This document shows positions 48,658-57,633 of a stretch of DNA of 64,000 nucleotides, one piece after another. Positions within the stretch are counted from its first letter, which is position 1. Each line of letters starts with the position of its first letter. The position numbers were made by a program, and so were the translations under genes. The notes under the pieces were generated by a model that was not told the DNA's origin, did not search any database, and worked only from the letters and a program-made list of their open reading frames with translations. This stretch comes from Kalmusia sp. IMI 367209 (lineage: Eukaryota; Ascomycota; Dothideomycetes; Pleosporales; Didymosphaeriaceae): assembly GCA_027946365.1 (NCBI GenBank), contig JAPEUQ010000002.1, positions 2,294,001 to 2,358,000 on the forward strand. Direction: 5' to 3'.

Positions 48658-49337
48658 ATATATTTATACTTAGTTATAGAAAGTAGCGTTTTTAATTAAT
48701 TATTTTCTAGGTATTAAATTATATAATTTAAATAATCTTAATTATATTAAGATTAATCTAGACTATACTTTTAGTTATAGTAGTTAATCTTATTATACTA
48801 TCTATATTAGACTTTATAACTAGTACTTCTCGTTTTTAGTATTAGTATATAGTAATAAATAGTTAATAAACTTATCTTATATAGTAAAATATTAGTATAT
48901 TACTTTATTATTTATATTATTTCTATCTATTAGTAGAATTTTATTAATAATATTTAGTAAACTATAGTTTTACTATAAATTATTATAGTTTTTATATAAG
49001 TTACTATTGATTTTATATTCTTAAAAACAAAAATATAACTTAAATAACTTAAATAGTCTAAATATCTATATATCTTAAAACTATAGTATAATATAATATA
49101 TTATAAACGCTATATTTATATTTTTCTTATATATTTCTACTATTTTTAATCTTAGTTACTAATTAGTAACTGAGTAATTACTTAGTATTACTAAGTCAGT
49201 TACTAATTACTAATTACTAATTATATTTATTAAAAATCTCAGTTACTAATTACTAACTCAGTTACTATAAGATAAATTAGTAACTGAGTAATTAGTTACT
49301 AATATTATATAGTAATTACTAAAAATTTGCAACACTG

Positions 49338-49490
49338 TTCTATAATCTACTATTAATTTCCTATAGTTAAAGCTATACTACTATATTTAATAACGTGACA
49401 CTAGTCTAGATAATATATTTAGTTATAGAATAAAAAAAAATTTATAATATAAATAAGTGTTAAATTCTAGTATAAAGAGATTGTAATATG
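49338..49490. other. Right flank of hAT-3 and border of the AT-rich block
   Basis: The first 75 bp or so are an inverted copy of 41810-41885. After an A-run (about 49432-49441), base composition changes within some 50 bp to that of normal genes. The first host stop codon is at 49498. Confidence 0.6.
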
Positions 49491-49497
49491 ACCTACA

Positions 49498-50605
49498 TTA
49501 TGAAATCTGAAATAATGGCTCCCCTAAGAGTTCAGTATTAATTTTACCATACCCATTACCAGGTAGCGAGGAAGGTGTATGCCGGCCATCCGCTTCCATA
49601 CGGGGAACATCAGCTATCATTGGATTCGTCCACTCTGTGTAGCAATCAACAGCGCCTAGCCGATCTACACGTGTGGAGGCGCCTAATTGAAGATTTTGTG
49701 CGGTTGTCAAAGCACAGCCCCAAGTGTCGTCAACGTTGACCGTCATCTCAAGTGCAACAGCTGCATCGCGTAGAATTCGTGCCTTAGTGATTCCTCCTAC
49801 GCGCGATAGCTTGATATTCACCCCTGTGATGCCCGCTTCGTGAGCTGCAATGAGGTCCGCCATTGTGAAGATACACTCGTCAACGATGACCGGTAGCCCC
49901 GTAAGACGTGCCACTCTCGCGCAGTCAGAAAGTGATCGGCATGGTTGTTCCAAGGGAATAGTAATGTCTGGCCCAAGAGCGCGGGCATAGGTAAGCGCTT
50001 GAGATAGGCTCCAATTAGCGTTGGCATCTGCGAAAATAAACACACCCTCCGGAAGTGCGTCATGAATAGCTCTAATCCGACGAGCGTCGACGAGCGGGTT
50101 ATCTCCGATCTTCAACTGCATAGCTGTCACTCCTTTATCAAGTTCAGTCTTGGCCTTCTGAACAGCGGCAGGAATATCCGCAAACCCAACGATTGCGAAT
50201 GCGGGTGGTCTTTCAGTGAGACATCCACCGAGTAGAACATGAGTTGGCAACCCCGCCGCTTTGCCCAGAATGTCCCAACACGCGATGTCGATAATAGATT
50301 TGGCCGCTATGCCAGATAGCATTGCTCGATCCAACTTTGCGCTGATTACTGCGGGGAGACCGCGGATCGAGACCAAGGATTTGTGGGCCGAGTTCCTTGA
50401 GAGCAGCAAGCTCCCCAGTAAAAGTACTGGGCAGGTAATCGCTACCAAGAGGGGCGTTCTCGGCCCAGCCCTCATGTTTGGTATCTGTACGGATTCTAAT
50501 CACAATAGACGGATGGCCGGCGCTCGTCCGACCGCCAGACATCGAGTAGGTGCCATGACTGTAGTTGGCTGTGTAGCTGTAGACTGTGATATCCGTGATC
50601 CGCAT
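49498..50605 (-). pseudogene. Enolase-superfamily dehydratase, cis-3-hydroxy-L-proline dehydratase-like, one-base frameshift
   Basis: The N-terminal frame (ATG at 50605) reads MRITDITVYSYTANYS, then MSGGRTSAGHPS and APLGSDYLPS, the capping domain of the MR/MLE branch of the enolase superfamily. After LGLDPRS the reading continues in another frame, from PAVISAKLDRAML to the stop at 49498. The switch sits at a run of four C on the coding strand (50353-50356). Removing one base would restore about 368 residues, the normal family length. The barrel keeps the metal ligands (FADANANW, LEQPC, VDEC) and Lys in QLKIG and NIKLSRVGG. The MSGGR and PLGxxYLP motifs suggest the hydroxyproline dehydratase/proline-betaine epimerase clade, which makes delta1-pyrroline-2-carboxylate from cis-3-hydroxyproline. 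A sequencing error in the C run is the alternative to a true pseudogene. Confidence 0.8.
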
Positions 50606-51117
50606 TTTCCCTGTTGTCTCCCAGTCAGTGACTTGGCGTCAATCGCATGGGAGTCCTGAGAAATACCTTGCACCGCAATCAACGAAGCGTGAATTTGTTG
50701 ACTTTTGGTAGTTCATCGCATGCAAGTTCATATAGGTATATATGTAGATAGCGCACCATGTAGCGGGGTATCGCGACCGAAGATCGGATCGGTTCCGAAG
50801 CCGTAGCGTGTTCTTAGTTCTGCATCCGCCGGATAATAGCGAATAATTGCGTCCGTGCTAAGAAAGCCTTGCGGAGTTCTGATAACATGTCCCCTAGCAG
50901 TTCGGATAACATCACGAGGAGAGCGGATCTGGAGATGCGCAAGGTGACATATCTCGCGAAGCTTACATAGTTAGGGGTGTCACTTGCTCCAATAAGCCCG
51001 CAATACATCACTCCTAGGAGAATACACACGCGAATAGTGCTTTCAAGCAATGCTTAGTGCAACTACAAGACCACAAAGACGATGTATGGTAGCAAGACTG
51101 TCGGCTCGAACTGCCAT
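50606..51117. other. Intergenic region between the dehydratase and the reductase gene
   Basis: About 510 bp holding the presumed promoter of the dehydratase and the 3' region of the reductase. Short open frames on both strands look incidental. No tRNA or repeat was seen. Confidence 0.5.
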
Positions 51118-52278
51118 TCAGAAGCCAGTAACCAGAGTTCCGAGCTTCTTCTTCTTTGCAAGAGCCAGAATCATGTTACCAGCAGCAAGGTCAGTTACGC
51201 TAACACCAATGCTCTTATATACAACCAGCCCTTCTGCGAGCCATGTGGCTGTATCCTTCGTTAAAGTTCCACTGCGTTCATAGGAAAGGACTTTTCCAAT
51301 CTCCAGCGTCTGTGCCTTATCCAGACCACTCTGAACGAGTTCACCAGAGTGAGTCAGGGCATTCTCCGCATCATCGACCAGCACGGCTCCCACTAGGCCT
51401 TTTGTGACATTCGATCCATCTGCACTTGCAGCATGTCGAAGGATGTCTGGATCTACTTCGATCATATCGGGCTGCCATGAACCGACTGCGGTAATTAAAG
51501 GGTAGGTTTTTTGTCTGTTTTCCAGCAGCAAAGATTGTAGTGAAAACAGCGGTTTTTGCGAAGGTGATGTGCAGAAGATTACATCGGCCCTTGAGAGCAG
51601 AGGCAGCAGTTGCTCCTGATCTCTCGGCAGGGAGGAATTTAGAGAGTTGAACCTGCATGGTGACCGCCATCGCGATTGGTTTTCCTCATTGACGGTTTGG
51701 ATCAGCTTCATTGCTCGAGCTTCCGAACGATTCACAATGGTGATGGACGAGATATCCGGTCCACGAAGTGCGAGGGCAAGTCGGCAGTGCCACAACGCTT
51801 GCTTCCCCGCACCAAACACCAAAACACGGCCAGTATGTAGTCGCTGACTGTATGGGATCATTGCACTGAGTGAGGTGCGATATCCAGTAACTTCTTCTGC
51901 ATTCAGAAGACCGGTGGGAATTCCTGATCGATCACAAAGGGCTAAGATGCCGTGCAGCGGAAGTTGTTGGCTTTGTTTTGCTGAACCCGATACATCTTCC
52001 TGTCGATAATGGGCCACCGACACTCCGGGGTTTGCAGCAGGATGGACGATGATCTTCGTACCCACAGTCGTGGGAGATGTGAACGGCCTGAAAAGGGTCT
52101 TCTGGCCGTCAGGCCGGTTGATAACACCCGGACTGGGTTGATACTGGCGTTCCGTTTCCCCAGAGTAGGCTATTAAACAGTCTTCAAGCTCCTTTTGAAA
52201 GTTTCCAATCTCTTCCCTGGATAGATCCAGTAGTAAGCTCTTGATTGGGCCATCTCCAAGGACGATAAACTCGGTCAT
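51118..52278 (-). CDS. Ornithine cyclodeaminase/mu-crystallin family protein, possible delta1-pyrroline-2-carboxylate reductase
   Basis: A single open frame of 386 codons starts at ATG 52278, the usual length for this family. Residues 64-80 (RPFTSPTTVGTKIIVHP) hold the substrate-binding Arg and Lys region. Residues 115-141 (CDRSGIPTGLLNAEEVTGYR) form the conserved dimer/active-site strand. VFGAGKQA (154-161) is the dinucleotide-binding loop of the Rossmann domain. VTDLAAGN near 361-368 has the conserved Asp. The family includes ornithine cyclodeaminase, ketimine reductases and delta1-pyrroline-2-carboxylate reductases using NAD(P)H. The neighbouring dehydratase makes a pyrroline-2-carboxylate reductase giving L-proline the best guess, by inference. 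It is intact although the neighbour is broken. Confidence 0.88.
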   Translation of the reverse strand: MTEFIVLGDGPIKSLLLDLSREEIGNFQKELEDCLIAYSGETERQYQPSPGVINRPDGQKTLFRPFTSPTTVGTKIIVHPAANPGVSVAHYRQEDVSGSAKQSQQLPLHGILALCDRSGIPTGLLNAEEVTGYRTSLSAMIPYSQRLHTGRVLVFGAGKQALWHCRLALALRGPDISSITIVNRSEARAMKLIQTVNEENQSRWRSPCRFNSLNSSLPRDQEQLLPLLSRADVIFCTSPSQKPLFSLQSLLLENRQKTYPLITAVGSWQPDMIEVDPDILRHAASADGSNVTKGLVGAVLVDDAENALTHSGELVQSGLDKAQTLEIGKVLSYERSGTLTKDTATWLAEGLVVYKSIGVSVTDLAAGNMILALAKKKKLGTLVTGF

Positions 52279-54199
52279 TGTCAGTATGAAGTACTAGACA
52301 ATGGTTGTAGTGTATGATTGTGCTCGGTGTAGTTTAGGGTACTTTGTGGCGAACGGGCGCGGCGAAGTACGGTTTAATTCAAGATTTAGCAGCTGCTGGA
52401 GTCCACAACAAGCTCGCGATACATGCAAATGCGCCGATAAGGATGCAAAAACAAACAGGTCGTATGGGTATTCTACTTAAGCTCAATGTGCTCGGTAGCT
52501 TCGAGATGCAAGCCTATTTTACAGCAAGGGGCGTTGTGCAGTTATGTGTGGAATATCGGCTTTGGGTCCGAGGCTTAGCGTGGTTTTGCTCTACAAATGT
52601 CGTATCTAGACATCGGGCCCACCTCCGGGTGGTTGATCTTCGGAACCCCCGTAACAGTATCCCAACAATTACCCGAGTGATTTCGTAGCCCATCTGGCGG
52701 ATAAAGTATGAAAATCTTGCTCTTACGATTACACAATACAAAGCTCTACTAGATCGGATGGATTCGTGCTAATGCTACTCTAGTCGAGATTATCGTAAAG
52801 TCTTACGACTTTATCCACACAAAATCCAGTGAAGTGCCAAAGCTTCCAGGTCACGGCGTTGTCAATCAAGGTTGTTAACTCATCGGACTCTGAGAGAAAC
52901 AGGCTAACACGACCGAAGATGAAGCTCTCCGAAATGCCCCATAAGAATAATGAGTACCGAGAGGCGGAGAGGTTGAGAAAGCAGACTATTGAGCACCTCG
53001 CCGATCCTTCAAATGAAGCTGAAGAACAAGGTGGAACAGTTGACATTGACAAACTTGTGCCTTAGATTGATCGGTGATTATTCTGTTGATAACCGATCAA
53101 GTTTGGCCTGGAGTCTCTTGTTGCATCTCTCCTCGTAGTGTTCATGAAGCTTTTGGGACCAGACTACCATTTTAGTGGACTGCAACTGTAGCGTGGAATC
53201 AAGCGAGGAATAAAAGCATGCCGCTTTTTTTTTGGTCTGAGGGGGCATGCAAGGATGCAGCTGACGGAGGCGTCCCTCAATCCCCTGTAGAGTGTTAGCA
53301 GGCTGAAACATTGGCGAATTCCAAACACGGGGGCAGTTTGGTCGATGATGCTAGAGTAGACGACATATCGAAATAGCATGAGCTGAGATTATGTTGGTCG
53401 GATGTTGTGCAGCCAGATGTGAAAACGACATGAATAGATTCACGAGATATAAAATGCAGGATAGCTGTAGGCCAAAGGTTCTCCTATCATAAAGTGCACT
53501 ATATAGATATGACCAAGACGGGTATTCCCTCGATCCAATCCTCTCAGCAAAGGAAAAAAAAAGTCTGACACTGGCTCACATAGGCAAAAGCGCGAATGCA
53601 GAAGAGGTAGGGAGTTCATTCTCAAGATGAAAAAGGAAGCCCGATCCCATAAGCCGAGGAGAGCAAATGTGAGAAGAATAGCTCTGACAATTCCCATACT
53701 TTTGTGTCGCAAACATTCCAGTCGCCCGTTGCGGTGGCGGCGCTCCCTCTGCGGGATTCCACGCAGAGTGAGCGGACCATACTATCCGTCTGTATGCTGA
53801 TTTGATTGGCGGAGATGTTTCCCAGCCGCATCGTCAGTCACAAGATGGTTGGCTGTGCCAATTCCAAAAGTACTCCAAAACTCCGCGGCCCCTGAGAGAC
53901 CAAATGCTTCCATTGCTTCAAGCGAAAACGCCGATCCCATGCCGACGCCTATGACTGGGATTTCTATCAGTTCGTGGTGGTGGACGCGGAGGGGCTCGTA
54001 AGAGGGGGGAAGGGTCGACGGAGGCTGCGTCGTAATTCGTTAATATAAAGGGAATGAGTAGTCGAGGAACGCTCAAGACATGCGCGGACAGCTCTGCGCC
54101 GTCTGAAGAGAACATGCCGTAAACTCCGGAAACACACACACACACACACACTCACACGCACACACACGCACAAGTCTGGCACAACCAAGGCCAATTGAA
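52279..54199. other. 1.9 kb without a recognisable gene
   Basis: The region holds the promoter of the reductase gene (near 52279) and the 3' side of ras2. Two small convergent frames are the only coding-like stretches. The plus frame 52829-53065 ends in a charged segment (NNEYREAERLRKQ..), and the minus frame 53078-53311 ends KLHEHYEERCNKRLQAK. Neither has a recognised domain, and they could be chance or exon relics. A (CA)n tract lies at about 54131-54172, just downstream of ras2. Confidence 0.4.
54131..54172. repeat. (CA)n microsatellite 3' of ras2
   Basis: Some ten uninterrupted CA dinucleotides followed by imperfect CA units, 30-70 bp beyond the ras2 stop codon and so likely in its 3' untranslated region. 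Confidence 0.85.
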
Positions 54200-54974
54200 T
54201 CAGAGGATGACGCATTTGGGGCGCTTGTCGCGCGGGCCAGGGCGTGCCCTGCGGGTCTTGTCGCCGTTGGCAGCGCGGACGGGGCTAGGTCGGACATGTG
54301 TACGGTCGCGCGGCTTCTCACGGGTTGAGCCTTGGTGTCGTTGCTTGCGTAGCTGACGCACCACTTCGAAAAAGGCCTTCTCGACGTTGACGCAGTTCTT
54401 GGCGGATGCCTCGACGAAGTCACAGCCCAGCTCCTTGGCCAGGGCGCTCCCTTCCTGCGTCGACACCTCACGCTCGGTTACACGGTCGCACTTGTTGCCC
54501 ACCAACATGACGGGCGCGCTGCCAAAGGCAGAGCCGAGCGAGGAAGCGGTCAAGGGTGAGCCGGGGTAGGTGGGCGAGCCCGACAGTGATGACTCCTTGA
54601 CACGCTGGATCTGATTGTGGAAGCGCTGGATGCGAGCAAAGGACGAGCGCGACGAGATGCTGTAGACGAGGACGAAGCCCTCGCCGTCGCGTATCCACTG
54701 GTCGCGCAATGCGATGTATTCCTCCTGGCCGGCTGTGTCGAGCACCTCCAGCATGCACGACTGGCCATCGATCTGCACCTGCTTGCGGTACGAATCCTCG
54801 ATGGTCGGGTCATACGTCTCCACGAAGTGGTTCAGGCAGAGCTGCGATGGAGGGTTAGCGGTGCAACGGTAAAGGAGCGGGCGGCCACGCGCTCACCTGG
54901 ATGGTCAAGGCCGTCTTGCCCACGCCGCCGTCGCCCAGCACGACCAGCTTGTACAGAGTCATCTTCCCCGCCAT
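54200..54974 (-). CDS. ras2: Ras-type small GTPase, Ras2-like
   Basis: Two exons, 54897-54974 (26 codons) and 54200-54841, joined across an intron of 55 bp with GTGAGC donor and CAG acceptor, give 239 residues. The P-loop GDGGVGKT is at residues 14-21, effector loop YDPTIEDSY at 36-44, DTAGQEE at 61-67, NKCD near 140, and an EASAKN motif further on. The protein ends CVIL, a CAAX prenylation box whose final Leu favours geranylgeranylation. An insert rich in Ser/Pro/Gly before the NKxD motif is typical of fungal Ras2 proteins. Asp follows Gly14 in the P-loop, as in fungal Ras2. Residue 69, just after the switch II EEY, is Ile (ATC), where Ser or Thr is usual. The protein is expected at the plasma membrane, controlling growth and morphogenesis signalling. 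Confidence 0.95.
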
Positions 54975-55699
54975 GATGCCGGCGTCGCTCGGGACTGAGC
55001 TGGCGGGTTCGGAGAGGTTGGAGATCGGGGCAGTGAGTGTCGTTCGTTTGGAAAGCGGCGGACGGGCTGACCAGCGTTCAGCTTACGCCGGCTGGCAGGG
55101 TCGGGGAGGGTGGGCGAGGCGCAGAGGGGCCCGGCCGGTGGACCAGAGCGTGTCTTGGGCGAAGCACAGGCTGTTGCGTGTCGCTCGCAAGACTCGACGG
55201 GGCGGGGAGCGGCGCACAGGGTAGCACACGGCGAGGTCGCTCGGGCGGCCGGTGCAGAGCGAGCGAGAGGACCGGCAGCGCGCGTCGGGCTCGGCAGCGT
55301 CGAGGTTCGATGGGGAGGGGGAGGGTGTGTGTGCAGATGGGGTGCAGGCGGTGCGGACAGGCAGACAGACAGGCGGACAGGCAGTCAGGCAGGCAAGCAG
55401 TGGTCGAGCAAGGCGGGTTGGGTTGGGGTGGGCAGGATGGTGTGCGTGGGTGTGCGAGCGAGCTGGGAGGAGTTCTGGCTCTGGACACTGGCAAGCGGAG
55501 GATGCCAGAGAGAGTCTGGGTCAGGGTGCAGCCGGGGCGGGTGGCTCGTGTGCCCACGTGAAAACGACGGCGACTATGACAGCGTCTCGGGGCAGCGTCG
55601 CATCAACGCGGGATTCCAGCGTGGAGCGTGGGGTGCAGGGCGTGTGCGTGTGCGCGGGCGTGGGCGGGTGCGGGAGCAGAAGAAGCAGAAGAGGAAGAG

Positions 55700-55729
55700 G
55701 AAGAAGAAGAAGAAGAAGAAGAAGAAGAA
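55700..55729. repeat. (AAG)n microsatellite
   Basis: About ten AAG units followed by AACAAGAACAAGAAG, within the ras2 upstream region. Confidence 0.85.
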
Positions 55730-56050
55730 CAAGAACAAGAAGAAAAGCAACGCTTTTTCGCTGGCGACGTCTGTGGACAGCGGGAGGGCATTTGACTGAA
55801 CGGGGGGGCGCTCTGCGTCTGGCTGGGCGGGTCGCCAGAGGGCAGCCCTTTCGCCCAAGGCTCTCACTAGTCTACAGTAGCAACAAACACCAACAGGCTC
55901 GGGAGTCTGCACGTCGGGCCACGGACGGCCTGCCCAGCAGCGCAGCGAGAACAGCGCAGCCGTCGACGGGTCCTTGGTGAAGAAGGGCGGGAGGCGTCCT
56001 GTCCTGTCCTGAACTGTCCAGTCCTGTTCAGCCAGCATCACGACCAGCAG

Positions 56051-56104
56051 CAGCATCAGGTCCAGCATCAGGTCCAGCATCAGGTCCAGCAGCAGCAGCA
56101 GCGC
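56051..56104. repeat. 12-bp tandem repeat CAGCATCAGGTC and (CAG)n
   Basis: Three exact CAGCATCAGGTC units followed by a run of CAG trinucleotides. It lies in the gene-free region upstream of ras2. Confidence 0.85.
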
Positions 56105-56250
56105 CGTGCGACGTCGCCTGCGCTCGCCGTGCGTCGGAAGGCCGCCGTCGACGAGTCCGCAGGCGCAGCGACAGGGCGAACGAGGGCCCCCGCCGGCCAG
56201 ACTCCATGGGCGGGCTGGCCACAGACGCCCTGGCCCTGCCGCCGCTGTGG

Positions 56251-56261
56251 AGAGAGAGAGA

Positions 56262-56302
<41 letters not shown>
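56251..56302. repeat. Compound (GA)n(CA)n microsatellite
   Basis: About six AG units lead directly into about twenty uninterrupted AC units. Confidence 0.9.
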
Positions 56303-56305
<3 letters not shown>

Positions 56306-57633
56306 GAGGCCCAAAGATATCGACATGTCGGTGCAACCCCTTCGGACACGTATCGCCAGGCTGCTGCGCCCGGCCCGTTTGGGAGCTGCTTGTCGAGCTC
56401 CGCTGGGGGCGCGCTGGCCGCGTCTCTGGGCCGCAGCGTCTGCATCTGGCGTCTCGTCTGCATGCAAGATCAAATACATGCGCGCGCGCGCGCTGTCCCA
56501 GGCACGGCGGATGCAATGGGCGCACCGCGGAGCAGCTGCCGCCAGCCATGCCCCACAGCGCTCGACCAAAGCTCCCAGACAAGCATCGCGGTTTCAAACT
56601 GTGCCCAAACCGGTGTCCGTCTGCGCGGAACCGCTTCCCACTGCCGCGTGCGGGCCTGCGCCGCTTCGAGTTGGCGCGCCGCCCCCTACCAACGAGCGCC
56701 TAATGTTCTGCGTGAGGCCGAACGGGAACGTATGCTTGATAGCGGCTGCTCTCCATGCCACTCGACGGTCCATGGGGGCGACGGGGTGCGGGAAGAGGTC
56801 GACGGCTGGCGGGCTCCGTCTTGCGGACTGTAGGCTGGGGATGCTCTCTCTCTCTCTTAGGCATGTCGTTTTGTTTTGTTCTTTTCTCTCTTCTTCTCTC
56901 TGACGAGTGGGACGCGTGCTCCGTTCGGCTGGCCTGCGCTAAATAGCCGCGACTCCGCGACGTCGAACGACATGCCGCTTTTAGGGGTGGAGAGGGAAGG
57001 GAGAGGTGAAGAGAGAGAGAAGCGAGAGCGAGCGCGATGGCAGTTCGCTGGCGTCTGTTGGCGCGCGCCCACCCACCCTTCTGGCACCTGCAGCCACCTC
57101 GCAGCACCGAGCGGCCACGTGACGAGCCCGTCCGCCCACCAGCCGCCTGGGATGGATGCCGACGTCTGCGCGACGGTCGAGCCCCGTCGACGGGCGCGCG
57201 TTGGCTATGGCGATGCTTGCGTGCTGCTGTCCGCTGCTGGCCACGTTCACGGGGAGCGGGCCGTCGCGATCTGATCCAGACGGGCGACGGGGAGGGGGAA
57301 CGTCACCAATTCAACCGCTCTGCTCGCCCGCCTGCTGCATGTTCGCATGCGCGCCGAATCACAGACGGCAGGTGGATCGTCCACCGTCCGTCAGTCTGAC
57401 ATGCAGCGAGCGAGAAAAATTCCGGGTTGACGTTGGGCGGTGCTTCTGCATGTCGTGATGGCACACGCGCACCATGCACCACCCAAGCACCACAGAACCT
57501 CAGCCACCAGCCGACTCGACGGGATTTTGCAGATGCAGCTCCCAATAATCACATACAACATCACATCACGACCGCCTCCAGACCATGATCCCACGGTGAC
57601 TGCACACGGGGTGTGACAAATTGACGAACCCGA

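Larger units (their letters stand above)
42924..49337 (-). mobile_element. hAT element (hAT-3) with nested Fot1, solo LTR and U2
   Basis: It begins TAGTGTTATAAATTTTTAG (from CAGTG..) and ends ..AAAATTTGCAACACTG, with AGTAATTAGTAAT subterminal motifs on both sides. The inner arms are inverted repeats, for example 45560-45720 against the sequence split around U2 (47290-47426 and 48670-48720). The minus strand holds the C-terminal half of a transposase close to that of hAT-1. Nested insertions are Fot1 (43489-45330), a solo LTR (46923-47142) and U2 (47427-48657). The flanking 8-mers (gtttatat and ttctataa) do not match clearly. Confidence 0.75.
54975..57633. other. 2.7 kb GC-rich region upstream of ras2, no gene recognised
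   Basis: Many long open frames occur on both strands, but they overlap each other, are Arg/Gly/Ala/Ser-rich and are driven by simple repeats. They look like products of high GC content, not genes. It probably contains the ras2 promoter and leader and the 3' untranslated region of the acyl-CoA synthetase gene. Simple repeats are dense: GGCAGACA-like units (about 55356-55400), (AAG)n (55700-55729), a 12-bp repeat (56051-56086), (GA)n/(CA)n (56251-56302) and GA-rich tracts near 57000-57030. Confidence 0.5.

Noticed and set aside
1..49490. Mitochondrial DNA because of the AT richness
   Set aside because: LTR, hAT and Fot1 elements with target duplications and RIP-type stops are nuclear features.
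50332..50356. Short intron explaining the frame change in the dehydratase
   Set aside because: The only GT..AG pair near the switch would give about 25 bp, too short for a fungal intron. A one-base indel fits better.
55574..56569. 331-codon minus-strand and other long open frames upstream of ras2
   Set aside because: They are built on microsatellites (poly-Cys/Val, poly-Ser/Phe), several overlap in different frames, and no domain is found. GC-driven artefacts.
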